NCBI GenBank assembly: GCA_003058525.1
Contig: QBVD01000031.1
Location: 17,679-81,678 of the forward strand
Reading direction: 5' to 3'
DNA: 64,000 nt
Source: a gamma proteobacterium symbiont of Ctena orbiculata
GTDB taxonomy: Bacteria; Pseudomonadota; Gammaproteobacteria; Chromatiales; Chromatiaceae
Each line of letters opens with the position of its first letter. Within the stretch, counting starts at the first letter, position 1. Made by a program: the position numbers and the translations under genes. The notes beneath the pieces are model-generated. The model worked only from the letters and a program-made list of their open reading frames with translations. It had not been told where the DNA came from and did not search any database. This document shows positions 16,083-26,055 of the stretch, in pieces.

Positions 16083-18476
16083 ATGTCTATCAGGACAACC
16101 ATTATCCTGTTCGGCCTGATGCTTGGCCTGAGCTCCCCTGCCCACTGTCAAACCTACCGAGTCGAGAGGCCACCGCAAATGGAGCAGAAACTCAAAGCAG
16201 CCTATCTCAGCAAAGGCATCTCATATCGTCCGCGCACTGAGCACTTCAACGAGGACGGTTCACCGCGATACATCAATCGCCTGATCCTCGAAGACTCACC
16301 CTATCTGCTACAGCACGCCCACAATCCTGTGGATTGGTATCCCTGGTCGGAAGAGGCCTTTGCACGAGCAAAACGGGAGAATAAACCGGTCTTCCTCTCC
16401 ATCGGTTACTCCACCTGCCACTGGTGCCATGTGATGGAAAAAGAGAGTTTCGAAGATCCCGCCATTGCCGCCCTCCTGAATGAGCATTTCATCCCCATCA
16501 AGGTCGACAGGGAGAGCCGCCCTGATGTGGACCAGGTCTATATGACTGCGGTGATGCTGTTGACCGGTCATGGCGGCTGGCCGATGTCGAGTTTTCTCAC
16601 TCCCCAGGGCAAGCCGTTCTATGGCGGCACCTACTACACCCCGCCACAGTTCACTTCACTGCTGCAGCAGATATCGCGTCTTTGGCGGGAGCGTCAAAAC
16701 GATGTGGAAAATCAAGCCGAACAGGTGGCATCCGCAGTTGAGGCCAGCAACAGCCTCGCGGGAGAGGCCAAGGCGCTGGACAGCTCTGTCATCGGCAGTG
16801 CGCTGGACAGCATGCACAGCACATTCGACGAAATCCAGGGTGGATTCGGTCAGGCCCCTAAATTCCCGCGTGAACCCTGGCTCTATCTGCTCCTCGACCA
16901 GGCGGAGAGAAGCGCTGACAGGCAGGCGTTGCAGATGCTCGAGACAACCCTTGACCACATGGCCCGCGGCGGTATCTATGACCAGGTAGGGGGTGGCTTT
17001 CACCGCTACTCCACCGACTATGAGTGGTTGGTCCCCCACTTCGAGAAGATGCTCTATAACCAGGCCCATCTAAGCCGTATCTATCTCTCGGCATGGCGTC
17101 TGACCGGACGGGAACAGTTCCGACGGGTGGCCACCCGGACCCTCGATTATGTATTACGGGAGATGACGCTCCCCGAAGGGGGGTTCTACTCCGCCACCGA
17201 TGCCGACAGCGAGGGTGAAGAGGGCCTCTTCTTCATCTGGACCAGGGAGCAGATATCGGCAGCCCTGGCGCCACAGGATGCTGAGTTGGCCAACAGCCTG
17301 TACGGGGTGACGCCCCAGGGTAATTTTGAAGGGCGGAACATCCTCCACCTCAACCAGGATCTGGAGGAGTATGCCGAAGAGCACGATCTCTCCATCGACT
17401 CCCTCAGAACACAGATCGATCGCATAAACAAAAAACTGCTGCAGGTTCGAAGCAGACGCCCTCCTCCTTTGCGGGATGATAAGATCGTTACCGCCTGGAA
17501 CGGCATGATGATCACGGCATTCGCCCAGGCCGCGCAAATTCTGGAAAATCCCGAGTACCGCACGGCTGCCATCAAGGCCGCGGAGTTTAACTGGCAACAC
17601 AACCGACGAGGCAAGGGCATGTTGTGGCGGGTTCATCTCGATGGCGAGTCCTCAATACCCGCCACACAAGAGGATTACGCCTATCTGGCCGAAGCACTGC
17701 TCTACCTCTACGACCTGACGGCGGAAGCCAAATGGCTGCAGCGGGCCGAGGAGATGGCCCATGCATTGACTGATCGTTTTTTCGATACCGATGAAGGCGG
17801 CTTCTTTATGAATGAGGCTCAGAGTGGTATCACCGCCATGGGTCGTCCCAAGGATGAGGGCTCGGACAATGCCATGCCTTCCGGCAGCTCCGTAGCCATC
17901 CACGTCCTGCAGCGCCTGTGGCAGCGTACCGGCAAGCTTGACTATCGCCGTCAGACGGATGCGTTGATCGCCCGCTTCGCCCCTTCAATCGAACGCAATC
18001 CAACCAGCTATGGCTATCTCCTGACCGCCACGGCCAGCCACCTTCATGGGGAGTTGGGGGGACTGGCCTACGCCGCCCAGGGAGGTATCAGAATCGAAGG
18101 AGCGGTAGCGTTAAGCTCGAATCAGCTGCTTTTGAGCGTCGATATCGATATCCCCGATGGTTGGCATATCAACTCCAACCAGCCCATGGCGAAAGACCTG
18201 ATAGCAACCCGATTGAAGCTGTCGGAGAGGGTACAAGGATGGCAGATGGGACCCGTCACCTATCCCGAGGGAGCGCGCCAGGTCCTCGCCTTTCAACAAC
18301 AACCCCTCTCTGTCTTCAGCGGCAAGGTGCGCTTGCAGGCCCTGGTTTCAACCGAAGAGAGCAGCCCCGCCGCACCCTTGATACTACCATTGGAGATACG
18401 CCTGCAAGCATGTAACGACCAGGTCTGTCTGGCGCCGGAGACGGTCACACTGAGTCTTCCCCGGCCCCGTCCATGA
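16083..18476 (+). CDS. Secreted DUF255 thioredoxin-fold protein with C-terminal DsbD-alpha-like domain
   Basis: Predicted 797 residues. ATG 16083 has AAGGAG ten bases upstream and starts a signal peptide ([22 protein letters not shown]). The N-terminal thioredoxin-like domain (about 60-210) is of the YyaL/SPATA20 type: [14 protein letters not shown], active site [47 protein letters not shown] (alpha/alpha)6-barrel region follows ([56 protein letters not shown]). The last 120 residues look like the DsbD N-terminal thiol-transfer domain ([30 protein letters not shown]). Export plus the DsbD-like tail suggests a periplasmic thiol-redox role. Cytosolic relatives are poorly characterised, so the reaction is unknown. 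Confidence 0.85.
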   Translation: MSIRTTIILFGLMLGLSSPAHCQTYRVERPPQMEQKLKAAYLSKGISYRPRTEHFNEDGSPRYINRLILEDSPYLLQHAHNPVDWYPWSEEAFARAKRENKPVFLSIGYSTCHWCHVMEKESFEDPAIAALLNEHFIPIKVDRESRPDVDQVYMTAVMLLTGHGGWPMSSFLTPQGKPFYGGTYYTPPQFTSLLQQISRLWRERQNDVENQAEQVASAVEASNSLAGEAKALDSSVIGSALDSMHSTFDEIQGGFGQAPKFPREPWLYLLLDQAERSADRQALQMLETTLDHMARGGIYDQVGGGFHRYSTDYEWLVPHFEKMLYNQAHLSRIYLSAWRLTGREQFRRVATRTLDYVLREMTLPEGGFYSATDADSEGEEGLFFIWTREQISAALAPQDAELANSLYGVTPQGNFEGRNILHLNQDLEEYAEEHDLSIDSLRTQIDRINKKLLQVRSRRPPPLRDDKIVTAWNGMMITAFAQAAQILENPEYRTAAIKAAEFNWQHNRRGKGMLWRVHLDGESSIPATQEDYAYLAEALLYLYDLTAEAKWLQRAEEMAHALTDRFFDTDEGGFFMNEAQSGITAMGRPKDEGSDNAMPSGSSVAIHVLQRLWQRTGKLDYRRQTDALIARFAPSIERNPTSYGYLLTATASHLHGELGGLAYAAQGGIRIEGAVALSSNQLLLSVDIDIPDGWHINSNQPMAKDLIATRLKLSERVQGWQMGPVTYPEGARQVLAFQQQPLSVFSGKVRLQALVSTEESSPAAPLILPLEIRLQACNDQVCLAPETVTLSLPRPRP

Positions 18477-18515
18477 TCGACAGGGGTCAGGACACAAGAC
18501 ATGGCCGAGACCGAA

Positions 18516-19715
18516 TCAGTCCGCCGCGCCGAACAGACGCTGACACTCCTGGTTCGAGCGAATCAGGCTATCCTCGATGGAGACCCCGGAAAACCAGTTT
18601 CCGGTCAACGCCAGAGAGCCACCCTGCAAAGCGTTGTCGATCCAGGAAATCCGCTCATGGTGACCCAAGCGCAATGCAGGTAAACGATTGCTGCAACTGG
18701 CATGTGACTCGATGGCCTGCGTGTCCACCCCCAAAACCTCACTGATCCTGGTCATACGGCCGGCCTCATCCAGCCCGTTTGGCCTAAAGTGGAAGGTGAA
18801 GGCCCGGTAGGTTTCATCCGGCACCGGATCCCTCGAAACCACAGAGTAGAAATCATCATCGACACCGATGATGCCGGCCAGAGGCGGCAATCTGACCTGA
18901 TCCGCTCTCACAAGCACGGCATGGCTTTCGATTGATGCCATTTCGATCTCCTGCAGACGCGCAGCCAGATCCGGCATCGACTCCAGCATAATTTTTGCCG
19001 CCACATCAGGCGCTACCGCCAGGGCAATATGCTTGGCCTGAATTGCGCCGTCCCGGGTTACCGCCTGGTAGCGGTTATCGCCCTTTTCCAGCCTGATGAC
19101 AGGGCTATCCCGGCGTATCTCAAGTCCGGATGCCATACCGCCAATAAAAGATTGCAGTCCCTCAGGTCCGGTGTAGCTGCGGACAATCTCTTTACGGCGA
19201 GGTTTTTTGCGAAACAGGGCATCTGCGGGAAAATCGGCGGCTGGCTGGCAGACAACCGCATCCAATGCGGGACCCAGCACCTGCTCAAAGTTACGCCGCC
19301 CCATGATATGGCCAAAATAGTCTGCAACGGTGCGTTCCGCCTTATTGCTCATCCACAGGCGCGGCAAGGCCCCGAGAAGCTCCAGGTAGTTCAATCTGGA
19401 TGGAATGGAGGTCAACCGGTCACCGGTCTGCAGCCGGTAGCGTAATTTCCGTTTCGGCTGCAGGTCGCCAAGTTGCCCACTCTCTTCAAGCAGCTGTAAT
19501 AGATTCCCATAGCTGTTGTAGCAGGTATGTCCGCCCAGTTCCGCCCAGAACCTGCCCTTGTCAGTCTCAAACCTGTGGCTGTTGATGGCACCACCGATGT
19601 GACTGCCCGCCTCGAGAATCAGTGGTTCGATACCCTGGCGTTTGGCCATCCGCGCCATGCCCAGGCCGCTGATGCCCGCGCCCACCACCAATAGATCAAC
19701 AACTCCATTGCTCAT
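18516..19715 (-). CDS. FAD-dependent oxidoreductase, protoporphyrinogen oxidase-like
   Basis: Predicted 399 residues. The N-terminal dinucleotide motif is VVGAGISGLGMARMAKRQGIEPLILEAGSHIGGAINS. The substrate-binding middle has VADYFGHIMGRRNFEQVLGPALDAVVCQPAADFPADALF. The C-terminal FAD region is LALTGNWFSGVSIEDSLIRSNQECQRL. The pattern fits the HemY/PPOX branch of the monoamine-oxidase superfamily, which oxidises protoporphyrinogen IX to protoporphyrin IX. It is shorter than classical HemY (about 450-470), so the precise substrate is uncertain. Other haem-related genes nearby are hemL (about 3 kb away) and c-type cytochromes. It converges with the DUF255 gene, with a 39-bp gap. Confidence 0.75.
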   Translation of the reverse strand: MSNGVVDLLVVGAGISGLGMARMAKRQGIEPLILEAGSHIGGAINSHRFETDKGRFWAELGGHTCYNSYGNLLQLLEESGQLGDLQPKRKLRYRLQTGDRLTSIPSRLNYLELLGALPRLWMSNKAERTVADYFGHIMGRRNFEQVLGPALDAVVCQPAADFPADALFRKKPRRKEIVRSYTGPEGLQSFIGGMASGLEIRRDSPVIRLEKGDNRYQAVTRDGAIQAKHIALAVAPDVAAKIMLESMPDLAARLQEIEMASIESHAVLVRADQVRLPPLAGIIGVDDDFYSVVSRDPVPDETYRAFTFHFRPNGLDEAGRMTRISEVLGVDTQAIESHASCSNRLPALRLGHHERISWIDNALQGGSLALTGNWFSGVSIEDSLIRSNQECQRLFGAAD

Positions 19716-19742
19716 CGCACAACCCTAATCACCTATCAAAGA

Positions 19743-19774
19743 AAAACCGTGCCAGGATCCCTGGACACGGTTTT
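19743..19774 (-). terminator. Intrinsic terminator downstream of the A-type carrier gene
   Basis: A stem of AACCGTG/CACGGTT plus CCAGG/CCTGG with one bulged base and a three-base loop. On the minus strand it is followed by a T-rich run (GGTTTTTCTTTG). A T4 run on the plus side makes it partly bidirectional. It separates this gene from the flavoprotein gene downstream. Confidence 0.75.
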
Positions 19775-19853
19775 ATCACAACATGTACTGGCCGATTCAC
19801 GGAAGATCCGTGTGCCCAAACGCACGCCTCCCGCAGTATGATCGGTGAGATTT

Positions 19854-20222
19854 CTAGCCGCAGCCACCACCTGAAGAGGAACCACAGGTGCCGCAACCAC
19901 CCCCGACGGGCTGTAGATTGTTAAACACAAAACTGGCATTGCCATCGCCCTGATCGATGAAATCGATCTCGACGCCACGCAGATACTGCAAAGTGCCATC
20001 ATCGACAATCACCTTGAAACCGTCACACTGGAGTATGCCGTCATTTTCATTGATCGCATCACTGAAGGTCATTCCGAAGCTGATACCGCTGCAACCACCG
20101 GGGGTTGCGAATACCCGCACGCCCTCGATATTGTCATCGACCTGTTGAAACAGTTCGCCCATTTTTGTCTGTGCAGTGCTGGTCAGGGTTAAGTCGTTTT
20201 CGCTTAGGGCATTTAAATTCAT
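19854..20222 (-). CDS. A-type iron-sulfur carrier protein (IscA/ErpA family), variant cysteine tail
   Basis: A 122-residue protein of the HesB/IscA fold, which carries Fe-S clusters or iron to apoproteins. Family features are LTLTSTAQTKMGELF, GVRVFATPGGCSGISFGM (C44), VIVDDGTLQYLRGVEIDFID and FVFNNLQ. The usual C-terminal Cys-Gly-Cys is replaced by GGGCGTCGSSSGGGCG (C110, C113, C121), so the canonical ligand spacing is altered. The start at 20222 has AGGAG seven bases upstream and gives MNLNALSEND; an upstream in-frame ATG at 20243 is less likely. It is monocistronic with its own terminator. It is close to ErpA in length but not clearly orthologous. Confidence 0.82.
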   Translation of the reverse strand: MNLNALSENDLTLTSTAQTKMGELFQQVDDNIEGVRVFATPGGCSGISFGMTFSDAINENDGILQCDGFKVIVDDGTLQYLRGVEIDFIDQGDGNASFVFNNLQPVGGGCGTCGSSSGGGCG

Positions 20223-20362
20223 GCCGTGTCTCCTAAAATTCAAGATGGTCGTATAGGCACAATATTACCAAGAAATGGCATCGGCATGCCAATTAACATA
20301 GAAAAAAAGTTGGTTTTTATGGATGTTTGGCGGACAATAACAGAAATGATGCTGTAGTATGC

Positions 20363-20839
20363 TCAGGTTGCCAACTGGTTTCGGGCATTCAGATCGTATA
20401 AATGGCGCTCGGCATCAAGCAGATGCTGCCCCCAATGCAGGTGGAATCCCAAGTGCCAACCCTCGACTGCCTTCTGTGGATGCCCATCAAGCATATTGAG
20501 TCCACTTTTTAGTTCACAGTAGATATCCGTCAGGTCATCCGCCAGGCTGCCGCTCATGCTCTGACCGTCACCGGCCACATCATACTCCATCCAATAACTG
20601 TCGCGTTCACCCAACAATTGCCGCAGATAGGTATAAAGCTCAAATCTGGCATCCAGGTCAGCCGCTGTGTAGTGACAATTTCGCGGGGTCGGGAGATTGA
20701 GTGCCGCTACAGCCGCATGCAGGCGTGGCAGCAGACCTGCAACCTCTTGCAGCCACTGGGTATTGCCTTCCTGCAGACTCTCTACCAGTTCACAATAGTT
20801 GCGTGCCAGTGCTTGAAGTTCTTCTATTTGTGGACTCAT
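20363..20839 (-). CDS. DUF5063-type hypothetical protein
   Basis: A 158-residue, probably cytosolic protein, mostly helical. It contains FELYTYLRQLLGERDSYWMEYD followed by SLADDLTDIYCELKSGL and a C-terminal EGWHLGFHLHWGQHLLDAERHLYDL. This Tyr/Trp pattern with DSYWxxYD and a DDxxDIYxELK motif is that of DUF5063, a family without known function. The histidine- and tryptophan-rich end could bind a ligand, but no role is proposed. It is upstream of the A-type carrier on the same strand, 140 bp away. Confidence 0.65.
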   Translation of the reverse strand: MSPQIEELQALARNYCELVESLQEGNTQWLQEVAGLLPRLHAAVAALNLPTPRNCHYTAADLDARFELYTYLRQLLGERDSYWMEYDVAGDGQSMSGSLADDLTDIYCELKSGLNMLDGHPQKAVEGWHLGFHLHWGQHLLDAERHLYDLNARNQLAT

Positions 20840-21146
20840 CTCTCATTCCCTCACAGTCTGACTCGACTAGTGCCTACAAGCTGTATCCTGTAGCCAGTGA
20901 CATGCCGATAACCGAATGACTGCTTAATACTACTGTTTCAATTGCTTCACACACCCTGAGTCTAGCAGTGATAGCGCTCAATCCTAGGAAAAACCCTTAA
21001 TCCATCCACCCGTTTCAATTGAAAAAATATATCTCTCAAGGGATGGGGCGGCATAGGATATCCTTTTTTTGGGCCACCACAACCCCCCTGATGAGGGTAT
21101 CCATAAGAAAAACCACACAGATATTAAAAAAGGATACAATTCCGTC
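20840..21146. other. Divergent intergenic region upstream of thiD
   Basis: About 307 bp between divergent genes, AT-rich. There is a short palindrome with T-run (AGGATATCCTTTTTTT near 21053) but no good stem. I looked for a TPP riboswitch core (CTGAGA and ACCTGATCTGG-like motifs) in front of thiD and did not find one. Confidence 0.5.
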
Positions 21147-21971
21147 ATGCATGTTAAATCACCTCGTTTACCTGTGGTTTTAGCCATTGGCGGACATGAC
21201 CCCGGGGGGGGTGCCGGAATTCAGGCCGATATCGAGTCCATCGGAGCGAATGGCTGCCATGCCGCTACTGCGCTCACCTGCGTGACCGTACAGGACAGCT
21301 GCAACGTCAGTCAGTTGGTTCCTATTCCCCCCGCAACGCTCGCGGATCAAATCAGTGCGACCCTCTCAGACTGCCAGGTAGCCATCATCAAGATCGGTCT
21401 GCTCGGCAGCCTGCCCGCAGCTGAGGCGATTGTTGAGGTCCTACACAAGCATCCAACCATCCCTGTGGTGTTCGATCCGGTCCTCAGGGCGGGTGGTGGC
21501 GGTGAACTCGCCAATATGAGATTGATTGATTATATTCGGCAGACGCTGATCCCACTGTGCCGTCTGATCACACCCAACATACCCGAGGCCGTGAACTTGA
21601 CCGATGATAATGGATTGCCCGAGCTGGATACCATGGGCCGTCAACTGCTCGGCCTCGGTGCAGACGCGGTATTGATAACCGGTACCCACGAACCAGATGA
21701 GAGAAGGGAGATCACCCACAATCTCTACCAGACCGGCGCCTCCCCAATTCACACATCCTGCAGGCGGCTGGCCGGCGTGTTTCACGGCTCCGGTTGTACC
21801 CTGGCATCCGCCATCGCAGCCAGAATGGCCGTGGGTGAAGCACTGCAGGTCGCGGTAGCCCAGGGGCTCGAATACAGCTGGTCGGCATTGACCCATGGAT
21901 TCAAGACGGGAAAATGCCAATCCATTCCGGGACGACTGTACAGAATTTTACGACACCATGACGAGAGATAA
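21147..21971 (+). CDS. thiD: Hydroxymethylpyrimidine/phosphomethylpyrimidine kinase ThiD
   Basis: A 274-residue ribokinase-family enzyme that phosphorylates HMP and HMP-phosphate in thiamin synthesis. It shows the start of the fold AIGGHDPGGGAGIQADIESIGANGCHAATALT, then IKIGLLGS, VFDPVLRAGGGG, ITPNIPEA and the catalytic anion hole GVFHGSGCTLASAIAA. ATG 21147 is chosen because it begins at the conserved N-terminus; the longer frame from 21069 is probably untranslated. It overlaps thiE by 14 bp. Confidence 0.95.
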   Translation: MHVKSPRLPVVLAIGGHDPGGGAGIQADIESIGANGCHAATALTCVTVQDSCNVSQLVPIPPATLADQISATLSDCQVAIIKIGLLGSLPAAEAIVEVLHKHPTIPVVFDPVLRAGGGGELANMRLIDYIRQTLIPLCRLITPNIPEAVNLTDDNGLPELDTMGRQLLGLGADAVLITGTHEPDERREITHNLYQTGASPIHTSCRRLAGVFHGSGCTLASAIAARMAVGEALQVAVAQGLEYSWSALTHGFKTGKCQSIPGRLYRILRHHDER

Positions 21972-22611
21972 GCGATCCGGCTTGCGGGGTCTTTACGCCA
22001 TTACCGATGCGCAACTCAGTCCCAAGCATCACCTCCTGCAACACGTGGAACAGGCACTGCTTGGTGGTGCCGCTATCATCCAATATCGGGATAAAACAGA
22101 CAGTGCCTCCCGGCGCCTTGCCGATGTCACGGCCTTACGGCGCCTATGCAGCGTTCATGCCGCACGCCTGATCATCAATGATGATATCGAGCTGGCAAAG
22201 CGGGTTGGAGCGGACGGTGTTCACCTGGGAGCTGAAGATAATGCACCCGCGTACGCCCGCACGATATTGGGTGAGGATGCGATCATAGGCGTCTCCTGCT
22301 ACAACCGAATCGATCTCGCCCACAGAGCGGCCGCTTCCGGGGCCGACTATATTGCTTTCGGACGTTTTTTCCCCTCGCGTGTAAAACCCAATGCAGTGCA
22401 GGCTCATCCGGAGCTGTTAACGATCGCCAAAAACAAATTCAAACTCCCCCTGGTTGCCATCGGTGGGATAACGCCGGAGAATGGCGCCCCATTGATCCGT
22501 GCAGGGGCAGACATGCTGGCTGTCATACACGGGGTGTTCGGACAGACGGATATTCAAGCCGCCTGCCGTCGATTGACAAGACTATTCGAACCGCAGGAGA
22601 AATCACGATGA
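21958..22611 (+). CDS. thiE: Thiamine-phosphate synthase ThiE
   Basis: A 217-residue TIM-barrel enzyme joining HMP-diphosphate and thiazole phosphate to thiamin phosphate. Motifs are [71 protein letters not shown] and the phosphate-binding [32 protein letters not shown] 21958 gives the proper N-terminus and overlaps thiD. It overlaps hemL by 4 bp (ATGA), so thiamin and tetrapyrrole synthesis genes share one transcript. Confidence 0.95.
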   Translation: MTRDKRSGLRGLYAITDAQLSPKHHLLQHVEQALLGGAAIIQYRDKTDSASRRLADVTALRRLCSVHAARLIINDDIELAKRVGADGVHLGAEDNAPAYARTILGEDAIIGVSCYNRIDLAHRAAASGADYIAFGRFFPSRVKPNAVQAHPELLTIAKNKFKLPLVAIGGITPENGAPLIRAGADMLAVIHGVFGQTDIQAACRRLTRLFEPQEKSR

Positions 22612-23891
22612 GCCGTTCCCATGACCTATTTACCCAGGCACAGAAGCATATTCCGGGAGGTGTCAATTCACCGGTCCGGGCCTTCCATGGGGTGGGCGGC
22701 GAGCCGGTTTTTGTCGACTGTGCCGCAGGGCCGTATATCTATGATCCGGATGGCAATCGATATATCGACTATGTCGGCTCCTGGGGGCCAATGATCCTCG
22801 GCCATTCACATCACGATGTTATCGAGGCCGTGGCCTCGGTGATCAATAAGGGCCTCAGCTTTGGTGCCCCCACCGAGCTTGAGAACCAGATGGCGGAGAA
22901 GGTTTGTGAACTGGTGCCGAGCATGGATCTGGTCCGCATGGTCAGCTCTGGCACAGAGGCCACCATGTCGGCGATCCGTCTGGCGCGAGGTTTTACCGGA
23001 CGCGACAAGATCATCAAATTCGAAGGCTGTTATCACGGCCATTCGGACTCGCTGCTGGTGAAAGCCGGTTCCGGGATGCTGACATTGGGCGAACCCTCCT
23101 CCCCCGGGGTGCCCGCCGCCCTGGCTGAACACACGATCACATTGAACTTCAATGACAGCCAACAGGTACGCGATACATTCAATCGGCTTGGTGACAAAAT
23201 CGCCTGCATCATTGTTGAACCGGTGGCCGGCAATATGAACTGCATCCCCCCTGTTCCCGGCTTTCTGGAAACCCTGCGCGAGGTCTGCGACAAGCATGGA
23301 ACAGTATTGATATTCGATGAAGTGATGACAGGTTTCAGGGTCGCTCTGGGCGGTGCGCAGGCACACTACGGCATCACTCCCGATTTGACCACCTTGGGCA
23401 AGGTGATCGGTGGCGGTATGCCGGTTGGCGCCTTTGGCGGCAGACAGGATATCATGCAAAAGATCGCTCCCCTGGGACCGGTCTATCAGGCGGGCACGCT
23501 CTCCGGCAATCCAGTCGCCATGAGTGCCGGCCTGAAGACCCTTGAACTGATTTCCGAACCTGGGTTCCATGACCGGCTATCGGCTAAAGTCGAAAAACTG
23601 GTAGAAGGCATCATGCAACAGGCGAAGGCAGCCGGCGTTCCGCTGGCTGAAAACCATGTCGGCGGCATGTTTGGCCTGTTCTTCAGCGACAACGCCTCGG
23701 TTAACGATTACGCCGCTGCAACCGCATGTCGCCAGGACCGATTCAAAGCCTTTTATCATGCAATGCTGGAACGAGGCATCTATCTGGCGCCATCCGCTTT
23801 CGAAGCGGGATTTGTCTCTGATGCCCATAGTGACGAGGATATCGAAAACACTATCCGTGCTGCCGGGGAGTCATTCATAGCATTGGAATAG
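22608..23891 (+). CDS. hemL: Glutamate-1-semialdehyde 2,1-aminomutase HemL
   Basis: A 427-residue PLP enzyme that makes 5-aminolevulinate, the C5-pathway entry to haem. It shows the conserved start [82 protein letters not shown] and the PLP lysine in [18 protein letters not shown]. Length matches the family. It is translationally coupled to thiE. Confidence 0.98.
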   Translation: MSRSHDLFTQAQKHIPGGVNSPVRAFHGVGGEPVFVDCAAGPYIYDPDGNRYIDYVGSWGPMILGHSHHDVIEAVASVINKGLSFGAPTELENQMAEKVCELVPSMDLVRMVSSGTEATMSAIRLARGFTGRDKIIKFEGCYHGHSDSLLVKAGSGMLTLGEPSSPGVPAALAEHTITLNFNDSQQVRDTFNRLGDKIACIIVEPVAGNMNCIPPVPGFLETLREVCDKHGTVLIFDEVMTGFRVALGGAQAHYGITPDLTTLGKVIGGGMPVGAFGGRQDIMQKIAPLGPVYQAGTLSGNPVAMSAGLKTLELISEPGFHDRLSAKVEKLVEGIMQQAKAAGVPLAENHVGGMFGLFFSDNASVNDYAAATACRQDRFKAFYHAMLERGIYLAPSAFEAGFVSDAHSDEDIENTIRAAGESFIALE

Positions 23892-23912
23892 TGTTTGTGC
23901 GAGCCGCTATCG

Positions 23913-25898
23913 ATGAGTGAGTTTTTCACCCCCCTGCTGGCATGGATCGGAGAAAACCCTCTCTGGGCAGGTTTTACGGTCTTCGTCGTAGCCTTTTCCG
24001 AATCGGTCGCCATTATCGGCCTGATTGTACCCGGTGTGGTATTGATGTTCGGTTTCGGCGCACTGATCGCCACCGGTATCCTGGAATTCTGGGCCGTCTT
24101 TTGGTGGGCCGTCGCCGGTGCGGTGGCGGGGGATGGGCTCAGCTTCTGGCTGGGGCACCATTTTCAGGACAGGTTGCGAGACTTCTGGCCATTCAACCGT
24201 CATCCCACCACCTTGCAACGGGGTATCACCTTCTTCCAGCGTTATGGGGGTAAAAGCGTGGCCCTCGGCCGGTTCTTCGGACCCGTGCGCGCCATCATCC
24301 CCCTCGTCGCAGGCATGTTGGGGATGCCCCCGCTGCGTTTCGTAGCCGCCAACATTCTCTCGGCGCTGGTTTGGGCTCCGGCATACCTGTTGCCCGGTAT
24401 CGTGTTTGGCGCCTCCCTGGAACTCGCATCGGAAGTTGCCTTCCGGCTGGTCGCCCTCATGATATTACTGCTGTTTCTGGCCTGGGCCCTGTTCATCCTG
24501 GTCCGAACACTGTTCAGGTTGATTCAACCCCATGCCACCACCCTGGTCCAGCTGGGCTTCGAATGGGGGCAGTTGCATAGAGGTTTCAGGTCGATCTCGC
24601 GCTCCCTGGCTGATCCGAACCATCCCGAGGCCCGCGGACTGGCATTCCTTGCAACCCTATTGCTGCTTGCTGCATTGCTGTTCGTTCTGATCACCGGCAT
24701 AGTTTTGGATGGTTCATTGACTAAAAAGACCGATCTTCTGTTCTATAGCGGCCTGCAAAGCCTGCACACACCCTGGGGTGACCAGCTGATGGTGCTATTC
24801 ACCAGCCTGGGTGATATCGGGCCGATTCTCTGGATTGCCTTGGGAGTTGCCATACTCCTGCTGCTGCAAGGTCATCAACGGGCCTTCTACTATCTGTTTG
24901 CGGCAACCGCATTTGGGATCTTGGCACCGCTGCTGCTCAAATACAGCCTGCGCATACCTCGACCGCCGAACTTACCGGATTCCCTGGGCCCATGGTCCTT
25001 CCCGAGTGCGCATGTGTTACGCAGTGTAACCCTGTACGGATTTCTCTCGATCATGATTGCCCGGACGCTGATTCGTGAATGGCGCTGGTTTCCATACAGT
25101 ATCGCTGCTTTGGCAATCGGTGCAGTTGCCCTCTCAAGGCTCTATTTGGGTGCCCACTGGGCCACTGATATTCTAGGTAGCCTGACCCTGGGAATCGCCT
25201 GGATAGCCCTGCTCGGTATTGCATACTATCGCCACGTGGAAGCGGAAACCCATCCAGCCACCCTGATCGCGACCACACTCCTGTTGCTTTTATCATGCGG
25301 CAGCTATGGCTGGTTCAATGCAGCTGAAAGATCCGCCGTCTATCAACGCACACCTGAGATCGTGCAAATCTCTCTGGATGCGTGGTGGAACGGCCAGGCA
25401 GGCTTACCGCTATATCGCAATGATATCTTTGGTAACAAGGACCACCCCCTGAACATACAGCTGGCAGGCGATCACGCACAACTCGCCGCCCTGCTTAAAC
25501 AGCATGGCTGGCACCGGGCGGAGATGCTGGGATGGGGTAATCTGTTGCGCCTGTTGTCTCCCAAAGCCCAGCTTGAGACCCTGCCCATACCGCCTCAGGC
25601 GCATGACGCGCGTCACGAGGAATTGGTCATGGTCAAACCCCTGTCGGATCAACGACGGCTGCTGCTGAGGCTCTGGTCGACGCCACTCAGACTCGACCCT
25701 GACGGTTTGAGAATATCCATCGGTAACGTAACACTACAAAGCGCCGAAACCGTGATCGGCATGTTGACCATACCGCGGACGGTCCGACAATTTAAACAGC
25801 CAATCGACATGCTAAGACAAAATCTTGCGCAACTGCGGGACGGTGTCAAACTTGACCCGGGCACTCCGGTCAGACTGATACTGAAACCACACCAATGA
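23913..25898 (+). CDS. DedA / PAP2 phosphatase / LssY-type fusion membrane protein
   Basis: A 661-residue multi-pass inner-membrane protein with three parts. Residues 1-200 are DedA-like (FVVAFSESVAIIGLIVPGVVLMFGFGAL; GRFFGPVRAIIPLVAGMLGM). Residues about 220-430 are a PAP2 phosphatase with its signature motifs (KYSLRIPRPP; PSAH; SRLYLGAHWATD). The C-terminal 200 residues resemble the LssY region (WWNGQAGLPLYRNDIFGNKDHPLNIQLAG; LLKQHGWHRAEM). DedA proteins move or handle lipid carriers such as undecaprenyl phosphate, and PAP2 enzymes dephosphorylate lipid diphosphates, so recycling of a lipid carrier or phospholipid is a reasonable inference. ATG 23913 is preferred over an upstream TTG. It follows hemL by 21 bp. 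Confidence 0.85.
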   Translation: MSEFFTPLLAWIGENPLWAGFTVFVVAFSESVAIIGLIVPGVVLMFGFGALIATGILEFWAVFWWAVAGAVAGDGLSFWLGHHFQDRLRDFWPFNRHPTTLQRGITFFQRYGGKSVALGRFFGPVRAIIPLVAGMLGMPPLRFVAANILSALVWAPAYLLPGIVFGASLELASEVAFRLVALMILLLFLAWALFILVRTLFRLIQPHATTLVQLGFEWGQLHRGFRSISRSLADPNHPEARGLAFLATLLLLAALLFVLITGIVLDGSLTKKTDLLFYSGLQSLHTPWGDQLMVLFTSLGDIGPILWIALGVAILLLLQGHQRAFYYLFAATAFGILAPLLLKYSLRIPRPPNLPDSLGPWSFPSAHVLRSVTLYGFLSIMIARTLIREWRWFPYSIAALAIGAVALSRLYLGAHWATDILGSLTLGIAWIALLGIAYYRHVEAETHPATLIATTLLLLLSCGSYGWFNAAERSAVYQRTPEIVQISLDAWWNGQAGLPLYRNDIFGNKDHPLNIQLAGDHAQLAALLKQHGWHRAEMLGWGNLLRLLSPKAQLETLPIPPQAHDARHEELVMVKPLSDQRRLLLRLWSTPLRLDPDGLRISIGNVTLQSAETVIGMLTIPRTVRQFKQPIDMLRQNLAQLRDGVKLDPGTPVRLILKPHQ

Positions 25899-26055
25899 CC
25901 GGGCTATAGATCCCGACCACACTCACGCATTAAAGCAAAATATACTTTGGTCGAAGTATATGTGTGAATTACCGAAATTACTTTTAGTAAGTTATACCCT
26001 GTCATACAATAATAATGATACATGACGAAGGAATGGAAGCCGCGGAATCCGTAAT

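Noticed and set aside
20840..21146. TPP riboswitch in front of thiD-thiE
   Set aside because: The conserved core motifs are absent; only an AT-rich leader with weak palindromes is seen.
22806..23570. 254-codon open frame on the minus strand
   Set aside because: Antisense to hemL, which is conserved over its full length.
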